DNA of 64,000 nucleotides from Tigriopus japonicus (lineage: Eukaryota; Arthropoda; Copepoda; Harpacticoida; Harpacticidae): positions 2,234,316 to 2,298,315 of the forward strand of contig CM021314.1 in the NCBI GenBank assembly GCA_010645155.1, in the 5' to 3' direction. The position numbers and the translations under genes were made by a program. Shown here in pieces: positions 45,571 to 58,053 of this stretch; positions within the stretch are counted from its first letter, which is position 1, and every line of letters starts with the position of its first letter. The notes under the pieces are model-generated. The model worked only from the letters and a program-made list of their open reading frames with translations. It did not search any database and was not told the DNA's origin.

Positions 45571-45730
45571 TCTCAGCTCATCCAGGGTCAGCTCAACGAG
45601 GTTAGAGACACGCTCATCTTGTGCAGAATGCAGTATCCGGCGATCACGGTGGGTTTGCCTTCTTCTCGTCTCTCCGTCACACTTTGGACGTGTTAAGCCT
45701 ACAAAAGTCGCCACGCTTTGACCTCTAGAT

Positions 45731-45990
45731 CAGGGGTCGGCAACCACTTTTGGGTCAAGGCCCAATTGCTTAAAAGTTGTCAGGGGCCCACCAAACAGAC
45801 ATTGGTAGGTTCAGGGGCCCACAAATTAACGAACAAAGAGCTTTGGACCCAAGAGCACAGTACTATGAACGTATGTACTATGGACGTATCGCAGGCCCAC
45901 AATTTTGGTCTTGCCCCATAGCTCCTGGGCCCACGCAAGACCATCCTTGGGCCCACATGTGGGCCGAAGCCCACCGGTTGCCGACCCCTG
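45731..45990. mobile_element. hAT MITE, 260 bp
   Basis: CAGGGGTCGGCAACC...GGTTGCCGACCCCTG flanked by CTCTAGAT at 45,723-45,730 and 45,991-45,998: textbook hAT ends and 8-bp duplication. The interior is rich in GGGCCCA repeats. Confidence 0.92.
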
Positions 45991-46115
45991 CTCTAGATAG
46001 GCTTTAACGAGCTAGTACTTTACCGCTGGAAATCCGCCCTTCAGGCTGAGAAAAGCCATGATCAAATCACGGTTCGGACGTCGAACTTGCTCTCTTTCTA
46101 CTCCCCCAAAATCTA

Positions 46116-46220
46116 TGAACGTTACATAGCTTGAAAATCCACGTACATAGGAGCCGACGTACATAAACTAACCCAAGTCGCCGGCAAAGTCAATCAGGGT
46201 TGCAAAAATATGCTACACTT
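46116..46220 (+). repeat. Solo end of the 3.44-kb MULE-like element
   Basis: TATGAACGTTACATAGCTTGAAAATCCACGTACATAG... matches the terminal ~100 bp of the element at 3,440-4,549. No partner end nearby. Confidence 0.65.
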
Positions 46221-47129
46221 ATGGCAGGTCTACTTTAGAAAACCACCCCGCAATGCTAAGTGCAACCTCACGTGAGCGAGGTTGCGTGGTAAAAACAAAT
46301 GTAACGAATGTTTTGTGTTATCAAGAAGTAAAGAAGTAGCAAACACATGCTTATATTGCAGAGAGTGCTCAAAACGGGAATCACCAGACTCCAGGCAGTG
46401 TCAAGGACGGGCCGGTACGCTCTTGGACCTAGAAGTACTAAAAAAGAAGTAGAAGTAAGTAGAAATCCCAATCTTTCAATCCGTTCAGTCTTTCAATCTA
46501 GCCTTGAACCAATCCAGATGCCCCCAATCTCAGTCCAAAAATCAATCTCGTCAATCTGGTGAAACTTTCCTGGATGCATAACTGGTTTCAAAAGTAGCAT
46601 GATTCTAAATATTCAACCATTAGTTGTGAACCTCATTTTAAGCGCTGGTGAAGATATTTTAGCCACTCTTCATCATTTGAAATGTAAAGAAAGAGTTTTA
46701 AATCAAATATAGATGGATTGCAAGTTTAAATTATATGTATTTTGGTTCGTGAAGCATGTCTACGTTTGAGCGCAACTTTAACTGACAATAACTCCGAAAT
46801 ATGCAGGGTTTCCAAAATTGCTTGCATTAGGGCAAAGAGTGAAAAGAAAATGGATGAAATTGCCTGAGTATGCATTTGGAATGACTAAGGGGATACTATG
46901 TATGTGAAAATGAAGTTCCTACTACATGAGAACTCGTTATTTACCTTAGGACCCAACTAAGTAGTTAAATTATGGTTCATAAAGCTAGACACCTTGAGCA
47001 GTTTTACCATTGCAAATTGAAGGGTGTAAAGCAAGTTATGTGCATACAACAATATCATTAATTGTGTGTACTTCTCAAACTAACAAATTGGAGGTTTCCA
47101 TGGAACACAATCTCATAATGATGAAGGAT
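46221..47129. other. Intergenic, nothing recognised
   Basis: CAATC-rich stretch at 46,470-46,560; a short hairpin GCAACCTCACGTGAGCGAGGTTGC at about 46,262 (24 bp, imperfect loop). No gene. Confidence 0.45.
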
Positions 47130-47370
47130 CCACTTTTGCCCATCCTTTGTGTATCTGATCTGACTGATGCTCTCGCTCACCAAGGCCCTACCATCAATGA
47201 CAAAGGAATTCAATATCTGCAATGTGTAGACGACCTGGTTCTTTTCATCAATTTCAGTGGGGAACTACAGAATGTCATCAACATCCTCCACAGGGATTGT
47301 TATTAAAACAACCTTCAAGTCAACACCCTCAAGATGAAGCCCATGGTTTGCATAAAAGTCGCAAATTGCA
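47130..47370 (+). pseudogene. Old LINE reverse transcriptase relic
   Basis: IQYLQCVDDLVLFINF (degenerate YVDD box) and, after a stop, NNLQVNTLKMKPMVC, the palm/thumb order of a non-LTR reverse transcriptase. Heavily decayed. Confidence 0.55.
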
Positions 47371-48159
47371 TTTGTACAGTCTGTTCATCCCCTCTTCATT
47401 TCTTTCAGATGCACTAAAACAATATGAGCCAACACATCTGTGATATCACAATTTTACTCGTCTATTTATGCCCTTTTACTATTTGACTGGTCAGTGTAAA
47501 ACTCATTTTATGACCATGACATGACCAAGAATTGCAACAAAAATGAAACAATGAATGTTGATTACATTGTTGACCCTATCCATTGTTTGAAAAAATGTCC
47601 AAATGAACCCCATTGTGTGAATAAATGTTTGGTAGAGCAAGTGCAAATATCTTAACCCATGATGTTTCTTGTTTTCACCACCCTTTACATTGGGGTCTCA
47701 TTGACATTGCTGTTAAAATGGGAATGTCATTTTCATATGCATTTGCTCAGAGTTTCAATGTTGCGAGTTATTTGGATAGGTGCGCATTCTTGGTCTGAAG
47801 ATCTAAAGATGTCTCAATGAAAGGTCCATACCTCCTGGTAAAGTAGTTGGATGATTTTTTTTACTTAAAAATATTAATTACATGACTGGTAAGAATGTGT
47901 TGTGAGTATGTGAGTACTAAAAGATCGCATTTTCTCCCAGAGATCTTATATGCCATTCTTCATTTTTGGGTTATTAGTTTGGTACCTAGATATGGCTTTA
48001 CAAATGTGGAGATTTGAAACTGAGATAATGACAATCATTTAAAGAAAATAGTTGAACATAAGTAAAAATGAGAATAATTGGCAAATTTGGGTCTAAAATA
48101 TTAATTATAGTATGTCCACTAAAAGCACCTTGTGGTCTATAGAGAGTGTGGGAAGGAGA
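47371..48159. other. Intergenic, nothing recognised
   Basis: AT-rich, no frame or repeat partner seen. Confidence 0.45.
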
Positions 48160-48650
48160 AATAGGTTAAATGCGGTTAAATTAGACCAAGAAGCACTGGA
48201 ATCATGGAGTGGGAGGCTAGCAATGAGAATAATGATTTCAAGTAAAAACAATTCAATTACGTTCTTCTGCAAATGAGACCTTGCATATGTTGACAAGAAC
48301 ACGCATTTCAATTTTCAGCTCAATCGAACGTCGGAGACAGAAGTTATACTCACTCAAAGTTCAGGCAAATCCTACCAAGAACGAATGAACTAGCCCTTTT
48401 GTGATAATCGTTTTACCACAAAAGGGTGAGTTCATTCATTCTATGCTCTCTTCAGTACATAGGTTTGAGAAGGCATAACTTTTCACTCCGGTATTTGATT
48501 GAGCTGAAATTTGAAATACGTGTTCTTCTCAATGCAAGCCAGGTCTCGTTTGCAGAAGAACGCAAATGGTTCGTTTCTGCTGGAAATCATAATTCTCATT
48601 GCTAGCCTCCCACTCCATGATTTCCGTGCTTCTTGATTAGACAGATAATA
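48160..48650. repeat. Foldback element with central hairpin
   Basis: About 165 bp at 48,165-48,340 (GAATCATGGAGTGGGAGGCT...) is inverted at 48,480-48,645. A tighter inverted repeat, ACTAGCCCTTTTGTG / CACAAAAGGG, forms the centre (48,385-48,440). No coding sequence. Confidence 0.75.
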
Positions 48651-48784
48651 CATATCGGCAAACAGACAAACAAAGAGCTTTTTCCCCATACAAATAAGTA
48701 TGAAATTCTCTAACAAAGTGATAGAAATGAATAGGAAAGAAGTAGGGCAAATAGTCCGTCTTATGACAAGTCATGCGTTTGTAC

Positions 48785-49015
48785 GATATTGCCAATTCCT
48801 TATGGGTCAGGATCAGGTCAGGTCAACTCTTGGGTCAGGATCAACTTATGTAGAAAATGTGGTCTCGTGACAGAGATAACTTTTCACCTTATTTGCAGAT
48901 GCCCGTCTCACAAGCAAACCGGAAATCAATACCTCGAAAGATATGAGATCAAAGTGGGGACATACCTCACTGAGAACATGAACCCAAAGAAAATTGTCCA
49001 ATTTGCAAGATGAGG
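48785..49015 (+). pseudogene. LINE 3'-terminal zinc-knuckle fragment
   Basis: Frame NLCRKCGLVTEITFHLICRC, C-x2-C then H-x3-C, is the knuckle at the end of ORF2 in Jockey/I-type LINEs. Ends IVQFAR at 49,012. Too short to classify. Confidence 0.5.
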
Positions 49016-49498
49016 AAATGTGTAAATGGATGGGGTGAATGAGGAGCAAAGAGACAGCAAAACCAGGAAAACTCAAAATAAGTCACAAAAATTAAAGAGA
49101 AGAAACAAAAAAACAGGGATCACTATTTCAACAATATAAACCGAATCCTTGTATATGTAGAATTGTCTGAACAGGAGGGCAGAATATTGGAGGCTAGCAA
49201 TACTGCCCAAGGATGAAAATCCAAACCCTGTGTTAATAAAAATTCAGCGGTCATATTGCAAAAAAAAAATACCTTTCATTTGATCCTCTTGAAATGGAAT
49301 TAATTAAATTAACTTATTTTTGAATATTTTCTTCAGGAAAACTACTTTCAGGAATGTAACACGATTTTCATGTTGTAGTCTCCTAACTTCTCAAAGGTAT
49401 GAATTTCAAGGGCTTAAAAATTGAAGGAAGGTATGTATTTCAAAAAATCAATTCAACAATTATTATTGGTAGAAAACATTTGAGAAAGTGGAAAAAAT
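49016..49498. other. Intergenic 3' of the hAT transposase relic
   Basis: No terminal repeat of the transposase element could be identified here. Confidence 0.45.
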
Positions 49499-51816
49499 TT
49501 AACAACTTAGATTTGCGTGAAGGCAAATCAATCCCCTTGCACAATCATCACCAATTCGATTACGCTCCTTCGAAATTATTTGACCAGTAGACGAAAACAC
49601 TCTCTCAGATGGAACAGATGTAGCTGGAATGGACAAATATTTCTGAGCCATCATGAATAAATGAGGAAACTTGTCCTTTCCGACCTGATTCCACCAATCT
49701 AGAGGGTTTGTGTGTCTAGGTTGGCATGGCATAAGAAGATAGGTGTGAATATCAAAACGAGCAATTTCAGAATAATTTTTACCATCAGTGGCTTCATGCT
49801 GCTCAATCTCGGTGTCGAATGGCGCCCAAAGGGAAGAAAAACGTCGCTTGGATGGAGTTGGTTCTATATCTTGGGGAGGAGGTTTATCGCGTGGGGATTG
49901 AAGGTCAATCAATTTGGAGGTTAGTTTCTGGATAGCATTGTTCTTAATTTCAATATCTCGGAATCCGTTCATCTTAAATCGTGGGTCTAATAAAGTGGCG
50001 AGAGATAGCTCTTCCACCATTTCCAAGTGGCCAAATATGTGATTGAGATTTTCAAAAATAGTCCGGGCAAGATCGTGTTTCAGCGTTCCTGGAAGCGACT
50101 CTCTGGTGAACTTTATGTACTGTATCTTGACACATACATCTTGGTGAGTGGAATGACTTTTGATCCAGTAGTATTCTTTTCACCACATAGCTTCAGAGTT
50201 GCTTCATATAGTGGCTGTAGGACCTCCACAGCTTCATGAAGGGCTTGCCAAGTAGTGGAATCAACCACGCCAACCTTGGAGCTTATACAAGATTCTGTCA
50301 ACAGTTCTGAGACAGGTCCTTTTAGTTCTAAAAAACGACGAAACATCTCAAAAGTTGAGTTCCACCGTGTTGACAAATCTTGGATTAATCTTTTTGACAT
50401 TAGCAAGTCCTTGTTTTTTTTTGGATTTGCTCCAATTTTTCCAAAACTGGTGTGCTTCTTTTCGGCAATTCAACCATTTTAGAAACAGTTTCTTTGGCAT
50501 TCACCAACATTGGATTGTCTTTTAAGGACGAATTGGCAACCAGATTTAACGTATGGGCATAGCAGGTAACTTGTTTGATGTTGATTTCTTGGAGGGCCTT
50601 GACTATATTTGCTCCATTATCAGTAACACCCACTACAATTTTAGAGAGGATGTTATATCGGATCAGCATCTCTCTGATCTCATCACCCAAATGTTCAGCT
50701 GTATGACGACCCCAAATGCGCAAACAATCCAAAACGAAGCACTGTAGGAATGATGAGTCATTATCCCAAAAATGTACGGTGATTGCCAAGAAGCTCGTCC
50801 CATTCACAGAAGTCCAAAAATCTGTAGTAAAGGACACCCATGGGGCCATTTTCAGCATTCGTGCTAGTTTTCCTTGAACTTCATCGAACAAGGTTGGAAT
50901 CAATGTCTTTGAAATGACTCCTCTTGAGGGCAACACATACTTTGGGTTCATGGCATGGCAGAATTTTGTGAACCCCTGATCCTCCACAATTGATATTGGC
51001 TGCATATCTTTGGCAATCATTTTGACCACGGCCTGGTCCAACTCCACCTTCTTTGGGGATGTTGCGGAATAACTATCAATCCAAGTTGTTGAAATGTTCG
51101 ATGACATATTTAGTTCATCTAAAAGAAAGAGTGTTGCGATGTGTGAAACATTCTCAGAGATCTTCATTTTAAAATTTACCTTCAAGGTTCTTCAAATCAA
51201 CTGGATGGAACTTTCTTAGATGGCGCCATAGCGACGTGGTGCCTTAATTTGCTGTTTTATATTGGACAAGGCAGATTTGACAACGTGCCACATTTTTTCC
51301 CACTTTCTCAAACACTTTCTACAACAGATCTGATTGGCGAAATGTGCCCATTTTGACATCACCTTCAACGCTAGACTGAGGTGAGGGTTCTTTGGAGCTT
51401 TTTGGTTTTGATGCCTTTGGCTCCGAGTTCTTGAGGTCTTGGGTGCTTACTTCGTCCTCTTGCTCCTCTGCTTCTGAATTGCCCAACAACTCGTTGACAG
51501 GACATTGCAGCGGATGATAAGCCTTCTCAGATGGTAGACTTGATTGAGACTTAAAATGGCGTTCAGAATCGCAGGTATCAATGGTACCTCTAAAAGAATC
51601 ACAATCCTCATGCAGGGGTTGGGCCAGCATTAATGGACTACTCTCTGGAACTGTCAAGTTTGTAATATGGTTTTCTTCCAACACAATGGTTATTGTCATT
51701 GGGGCTTGCTCGACACGGCAATTTTCTGAAGTAATGGGTATCCAAGTATCGGATGGGCCTTGTTCCTCTCCACGCAAGAGTTTCCAAAAGATGGGTGATG
51801 AAGAATGGTTGGCCAT
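49499..51816 (-). pseudogene. BED-finger hAT transposase, decayed
   Basis: Order on the minus strand: acidic/serine-rich N-terminal region (from MANHSSSPIF at 51,816); BED finger (VFEKVGKNVARCQICLVQY...LWRHLRKFH, 51,318-51,200); a 61-nt intron (51,179-51,119); DDE core (FTTDFWTSVNGTSFLAITVH, VVGVTDNGANIVKAL, CYAHTLNLV); STRWNSTFEMF; C-terminal dimerisation region (NPLDWWNQ, YLSIPATSVPSERVFSSTGQ). Breaks: TAG at 51,321 where BED fingers have Trp, TAA at 51,246, a frameshift in an A9 run near 50,421, another near 50,118. No TIRs identified. Confidence 0.85.
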
Positions 51817-51831
51817 ATTACTCAATGCCAC

Positions 51832-54019
51832 GGGAATGGAAAGAGAGAGCTAATTCAACTAGATGTCAAAGGCAAATAAGAGATATAAGAGATGGACAGG
51901 AGGCAAATCCAGATTGTGTGCGATACGAAAGTGTGGCCAATTTAGTTTTTGAGTATGTCGAAGTTGCTCAAATTCAATAAGTCTAGAATGATGGAACTGA
52001 TTCTTTCAATAGTTTTGAAAATCAAAATCTGTTGTTAGTTTTTCTTTCATGCATGGTTGGTTCCATTTTAAGAAAAAGGAGCCCTTAATTTGAAAAAATA
52101 AGTCAAGTAAAGAATTTATGTGGCCACCTCAGAATGGCAAGAAGTTCAGTTCAGTTATGCCTGAAAACTGGCTGCAATTAAATTCAAATTCAAATTTGGT
52201 AATTAAAAAATGAAAGCTGATGACAGGGATTTGTTTTCCAGACAACATGCAATCATACTGTTATTAAATACATTTTTTAGTGTTTACACTTTCACACAGG
52301 CCATTTTTTTAGCTTCTCTGAGAAAATTAGGATAGGAAATAAATCAATGTAATGGTAAGAAAGTGCATGGCATAAATATATCATTTCATTAGGCTTGAGG
52401 GTTTAACTAAATGTAATAACCCATGTACGTTTATAGACACTTCAAAATCTTGCAGAAAAAGGGCCTGCATGACATCAAATCAGGGATGACATGCCTTTTT
52501 CATTTTGTCTTTTAAAACCTTGACCAGAGATATTACTTTTATTTCAATGAATTTCAAAATAGATTGAAATGAGTGTCTTAGATTATGACAATGATTTTCA
52601 AATTTAGAATCAAGATTCAAAATATGATAACTCAGAAATTCTGGCTCAGAAAGTCCTGGCTATTTTGAAGCAATGAAATTGTTTTTAAAGTTTATCTAAC
52701 TTTCATAAATATAGATCTACTCAAATTAGTCATTATTTTAACCTCTTTGCTGTCATTCTTGAAAGATTAACAAGAGACTAAAGGACGTTAAATAGTTGTT
52801 TTACTTATCTATTTTGGAGTGACAGTCAATCTCTCGCAGTGGAACTAAACCTGCTCCCAAAACTTGCACATCAGGAGTGTCTATGAGAGAGAAAAAATCC
52901 AAAAAATGGCAAATATTGATTATTTTCACCATATATGATACATTTCTTTAATGTAAATTGATTTAAAAACTTGGTTCCTTTATACCCAATTTAGCATCGC
53001 TAATTTTGAAAGGAACAACATGGTGGTAAGGCTAACCAAAAATAACGTTCACAAACCAAGTGAAAAAGCCAAAAGTGAAAATCCGCAAATGTCTCTTCAA
53101 TTACTAAGTATTTCTAATTTTTTCAGCAAAGGACCGATATGGTTGACATCGAAGGACAATTAGAAAGATTTTCGCCTTAAAATCTGGCTTGTTTTTACCA
53201 AGAAAAAAAATTGTATCCGTTTTGGCAAAGCTATATTTTCAAGAATCAGTTGAAAACTTCCAATCCAATCTCAACCTCTCAAATCAGCCTCAAAATTGGT
53301 TCAATCGCAATCTTTTCCAATCCAATCAGGGACTGGCTCCATCAGCACATTATTTTTTATAATTGTCGATAAATATTTTTCAAACTTTAAGTAATCTTTA
53401 AAATAGCTCTTGTTGAGTGGCATTTTGCACAAGTTTTAGTGATTCTAGGGTTCAAAATGTAACTTTTCATTCGTCTGACTCAAACGTGAAAAATGCAAGG
53501 TGCAAGAGCCCCAAAAAGTGCGCAAACGAGACCCAAAAAGTGCAAGATTTGCGCAAAAGTACAAGATATGGAAGCGCTGCATCGATCTTTTTAGAAATGC
53601 TGCGGGATTTTTGGTTTTCGTTGTACTGTGACCAATTTAAGGAAGAGAAGTTGGCCAAAAACTTTACGAATGTTTCTTATATCGAGATTGAGGAAAAATG
53701 TTGAATTTCTTTTTCGAGATTGAGGAAAACTGTTAAATTTCTTTTATCGAGAATTCTTATGTAGGAGTGTGTATGAGTGTCTTATGTAGGATATAGGAGT
53801 TTTTGAGTATTTCACATAAATTTTTGTCATATTATCAATTGAAGTTCTCATCTCATCCTGAATTATTATCACTATATGGCACATGAAAAGAATGATAGAT
53901 TTTAAACCAGATTTTAAACCTTATGTAAAGACGTGTTTTCAAATACAATGTGTATTTCTAGTTATTTTAGCATCAGCAATGATGTTTACATTTAATTTTG
54001 AGTTAGCAGTTGTTGCTCT
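51832..54019. other. Intergenic, nothing recognised
   Basis: AT-rich. A plus-strand frame at 53,417-53,704 has no family signature. A CAATC-rich tract at 53,255-53,330 resembles the one at 46.5 kb. Confidence 0.45.
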
Positions 54020-54107
54020 CAAGTATTTGTGTAAATTTGAATCATAGTTGACTCTTTTAATCTTATTGTACAAAAGCAGATTTGTAGTTGAACATCAGTC
54101 TATGCGT
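54020..54107 (+). repeat. Repeat X copy 2, left part
   Basis: Matches 405-495; continues after the inserted element at 55,790. Confidence 0.7.
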
Positions 54108-55780
54108 CTTGGCCTTTTTCTATCTAACACTTTATTTAGGGGTTGCGTGACAAAAAATCATTGATGTTCCGTCCGTCTAAAAAGTCCTGTTAAATCACAC
54201 TATTTTTAGTTAGTGCAAAAATTAATCAGTCATTTCTAATCTTTTGGAAGTAGTAAGTAGAAGAGAAAGATTTGGTACTTGTTTTTGTGGAAACTTCTCA
54301 TATAGGCAATGGCTGAAAGGTCAATTGTCATCGTGTACCACTTCCCATTGAGGAAAATGGGAAACAGTTCTTTCTAATGTTGTTAATATGAAATGTAAGG
54401 TTTATCACTGTGTAATTTCAACTTTCACCATCATGACTTCCTGCAAACACTTATTTGAACCCTCTTGGCTTCATGATTTTTTTTTTTTTTTGGGGGGGGG
54501 GCATTTTTTTATTACTGCTACAAAGAATAGGATTTTCTCTAAAGAGAGTTAATGATTAATATATTTTATATAATTGACATTTATACAAATTTTCATATTT
54601 TCATTTACCAATGAGTTATTGTTGGCAGATCTGTACAACCCTTGAATAGTGGGTGGTCATGAAAAGTTTTTAAAAATTTGTCCAATCCTGCCTGAAATGA
54701 AGAAATGAGAGAATTTTAAAAAGATGTAAACAGACCAAATATACCAAATCACACCAACATCACATAGAAAAGCTCCATATGACTTGAGGAGCCTTCATTA
54801 TTATCTCACTTGCAATTTCTGGAGTTTGCTTGAATGATTCTTTGGAAAGTAAATTGACTGGTACTTAAAAAAAGTTTAAATTCTTAAGGTTCAGAGAGGG
54901 ATAGATTGAGTTAGCTTCTTTCATGTTATGTTAGTTAAGTGCAGACCAAATAAGCTCTTCTAATGTATAACCAAGCAACCTTAGAAATTTTTTTTATTGT
55001 GAAATGATATTAAAGACTTGGGAAGCATTCATTGCAACTACCCAGGCCAAGAAGACCAGCACCAGTGTGAACCATTGGCTCTGTGTCATTGCAGTTGCCC
55101 AAAGTGGATGACATTGAGAATTCTTGGAAGTTGTTTGAGGCATACAAATTCATAAACATCCAAATAGATTATGATTTTTCTGATTGTTTTAAGGTCTGGA
55201 TTCTACTCAAGAAGTTTTGAGCCAAGACAACAGAGTAAACTGATGATCAATGAGTAGAAAGTTAATTTGAGGGTAGTGTGTACAACCCCATTGACTTGAA
55301 CCATGCTCTTCTAGCACTTCAGAACCCAAACACTTCAAAAAACAAAACAAAACAAGAAGCAAAAGGGGTGCTGATCAGGTCTTGAGGGAGGTCATGGTGG
55401 TGAGTGACAGTTACAATAATACTGAGTATTCTCCCATTTTATTTTCACACCATAGAAAGAAATATCTTCCATTTTCCTAAATCAGTGGAAGGCCACATCC
55501 AGACAAGATATTCTAGATGTTCATAGTTAGTGGAATTAGCTCTCAGGGACCAAAGAATCTTTAAATTACTCCCAAGATGAGAGAGAAAACATAATTTTTA
55601 AACAAAAACACAAAATTTATCTTTCTTTTTTACTTACTACTCAAAAAAGTCAGTATTGGCTAAAATATTTTTATACCAACTAAAATGTCAAACAATTCAG
55701 ATGAATTTTTCAGACGCACGGAACTTCAACTCTTTTTCTCACGCAACCCCTAAATAAAGTGTAGGTAGAAAAAAGCCAAG
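54108..55780. mobile_element. MULE-like TIR element, 1.67 kb
   Basis: TIRs of ~85 bp (CTTGGCCTTTTTCTATCTAA and its counterpart) flanked by AGTCTATGCGT (54,097-54,107) and AGTCTATGGGT (55,781-55,791), an 11-bp duplication with one mismatch. The uninterrupted target is repeat X at 470-500. Interior non-coding except for a LINE B insertion. Confidence 0.75.
54478..54695 (-). mobile_element. LINE B 3' end nested in the MULE-like element
   Basis: Starts (plus coordinates) with T-run and G-run, i.e. the A-tail and C-run of LINE B, then its 3' UTR and the codons around LYRSANNNSL, ending near CCTGCCTGAAATGA. Confidence 0.85.
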
Positions 55781-55789
55781 AGTCTATGG

Positions 55790-55925
55790 GTACTTTTGTC
55801 TATTAGCGGCCATTTTCTACCATCTTCTGCCATTTTCTGCTACTTTCTGCCATTTTTTGCCATTTTCTGCCACCAAGTGGCAGAAAATGGCAGAAATTCA
55901 GTAAAAGTCAAAATTTGCCATCACT
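55790..55925 (+). repeat. Repeat X copy 2, right part
   Basis: TATTAGCGGCCATTTTCT... with repeated TTTTCTGCCA units, matching 500-590. It abuts Merlin M2. Confidence 0.65.
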
Positions 55926-55929
55926 GATT

Positions 55930-56669
55930 GGTGGACTCAAGATTGGCCCTAGATGGATTATAACAAACAAGCGGGAGGAATGAACCGAGCGTCTCAAGTG
56001 GATTGGGGCAATTTTTGCCGGGATATTTGCCTGCCAAATGGCTATTAAGAAACCCCCGGGAAATTGGAGGAATGATAGATGGATAGGATGGAGAGCTGAG
56101 GCTAGTTTTTTAAACGTAAAGATCGATCTCAAGATCGGACTTATAGTACTTAAGTACGGTCTTGAAATCGATCTTTTGCGTCTAAAAAACTAGCCTCTGA
56201 ACCCTGCCGTGGTGGAAATCGATGAATCATTTGTTTTTCACCGGAAGTACCATCGAGGCCGATTCACTGCCGAGGCCGAGACAATGGAGAGACATTCTTG
56301 TTGCAAGTTCCCAATCGGAGGTGTGTCACCTTGGAGGCGTTGATTCTTCGATACATACGCCCTGGAACCCAAATCATTTCAGCTGGCTGGTCGGCGTTTA
56401 ACAGAATTTCTCAAATCCAGGGTGGGATCTATACCCATAACGTAATCATTCACGATGACAACTTTGTTGACCCAGAAGACAATGAAATCCACACTCAAAA
56501 TGTAGAAAACATCTAGATGCGCATGAAACGAAAGCTAAAACGCCAATTCGGGACTTCGCTACAATTATTTTCCAGCTACCTTGTCGAGTTTCAATGGCGG
56601 TGTGCCCATAGAGGTTCGCCCACAATTTCAGCTTTTGGTTCATGCATATCTGATAAATATCCCTTTTGA
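55930..56669 (+). pseudogene. Merlin transposase relic, copy M2
   Basis: From LALDGL through TERLKWIGAIFAGIFAC, the 92-bp palindrome, VVEIDESFVFHRKYHRGRFT (first catalytic Asp), a frame change, then one frame from GETFLLQVPNRRCVTLEALI to the stop at 56,667 (IYTHNVIIHDDNFVDPED, HTQNVENI*MRMKRKLKRQF, LFSSYLVEFQWRCAH). The motifs fit the ISXO2/IS1016 DDE family used by Merlin. The second acidic position (usually ISD-W) is Ala at 56,382-56,384, and the Trp after NVENI is TAG at 56,514-56,516. N-terminal ribbon missing; inactive. Confidence 0.8.
56102..56193. repeat. 92-bp palindrome inside Merlin M2
   Basis: CTAGTTTTTTAAACGTAAAG...CTTTTGCGTCTAAAAAACTAG around GTACTTAAGTAC; same insertion point as in M1. 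Confidence 0.85.
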
Positions 56670-57130
56670 TGCATATAAATAAAAACTATTTATCCTAACA
56701 GCAGTCTGTATGATTTAATTTCTATTGAAAAATCCAACTTTGACGAAACTTTGAAGCTTTCAAAAGATTTGGTTTCTTGTCTAGCGATCACGAGTTTTGC
56801 CAAAGAGAGTCAATTGACTAAGACACGCAACATCTTCTTTTAGCAAATTTAAAAAATCGATAAAAGGCGTTCATTTACAAATTTACTAAGCAGTAATTTC
56901 GTCGCCATAACTCAATCTCGGTTAAAGCAGTCTAAAATTTTGTCCGCTTCTTCCTTGCTTCCTTGATCATTACGAGTAGGGGTGCAGATTTCTGGCAACT
57001 AAAAGCGTCCAAAATGGCAAATGAACAAAGAAATGGCTAATATGATGGCAAATAAACACGAAAGTTACCAAAATATAGCAAAACTTGCCGATAAATTCGG
57101 AAAATGAGCATTATGTTTCACAAACTTAAA
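56670..57130. other. Intergenic, nothing recognised
   Basis: AT-rich, no frame or repeat partner seen. Confidence 0.45.
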
Positions 57131-57470
57131 ATGGAGTGCAAGTATTTGAAGCCTCTCAATCTATCGTTGGGCGCTCAACCCGAGGAGCCAAAGATTTTTG
57201 ATCAGGGGTGGCCTCTTGGCTCTGCCATACTACAGATTGGCCTCTCAATTCATGCTGCATCGACCAATGGTGCCAGGTGGATTTCTAAATCTTTGGCCCG
57301 GAAATGGTTTTGGCGCAATCAACAGACCTGATGAGCCCGTACCCCAACCCATTCCTCAAGTTCATGGACCCGTTGCAGTGAATCCCCCCGAGTCCCAAAA
57401 ACTGCTTTCCGCTTGACAACTAAATGGTCCAAAGGAGGAGCCCAGATAGCTTTATCCTCTTCATTGTGAA
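57131..57470 (+). pseudogene. Zinc-finger family exon-1 pseudogene
   Basis: LKPLNLSLGAQPEEPKIFDQ, a frameshift, [35 protein letters not shown], a TAA, then MVQRRSPDSFILFIVN and a conserved donor (AATAGTAAGTCG at 57,469). It is the counterpart of exon 1 of the 8.5-kb gene on the opposite strand. No finger exons follow. Confidence 0.75.
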
Positions 57471-57804
57471 TAGTAAGTCGTTAATGCATGGAATTCTGGT
57501 ATTCTGGAAGTAGATACGGCGGAATCGAGAGACAAATTGACCCTGCAATCGTCCGTCCTTTTTGCATCAAGGTCTTCCGAAATCCTTGGTCTAGCTTATC
57601 CTTCCTGTAAAAAAGAACCAATCTATGTATAGATTCGAGGGGAAGGATTGTCACTTGCTTCCAACATCAGGGTTAATTTTCAGCTGATTTCTCGGATGTT
57701 GATAATGTTTGTTTGCATGTACCTTTCACACTTGGTGCATTTGATCTTGGATTATCTTCGTAATGAAATTGGAATTGAATCGCTCTTGTTTTGTCAAATG
57801 ACCC

Positions 57805-58053
57805 GTACTGGAAATTCCATCAGGTCCTCTTGTTGAGATTTGAAAGTAACGCGAGGAAGTGACCACAAGTAAATCCTCAAAGTACCTTTGATGATCGTGG
57901 ATTTGGAACAAAAAGTGGTCCAAAATTTAGCCAGTACAAGCTACAGAGGGGTCAATTCATTCTCTTTAATGTGTTTAGTATTCTTGAAAGTATGTTGCTC
58001 AGCTGCTGAGTTATTTGAATTTAACCGGTTCATTTTTGGCCCAAAAAAGCGAA
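57805..58053 (+). repeat. Direct repeat, copy 1 (248 bp)
   Basis: Nearly identical to 61,667-61,916, from CGTACTG(G/C)AAATTCCATC to GCGAAAAAACG. A (TTTG)n microsatellite follows at 58,080-58,109. Confidence 0.85.

Noticed and set aside
51319..51831. Independent 170-aa host protein
   Set aside because: It is in frame, across one TAG, with the BED finger of the hAT transposase, so it is that protein's N-terminal region.
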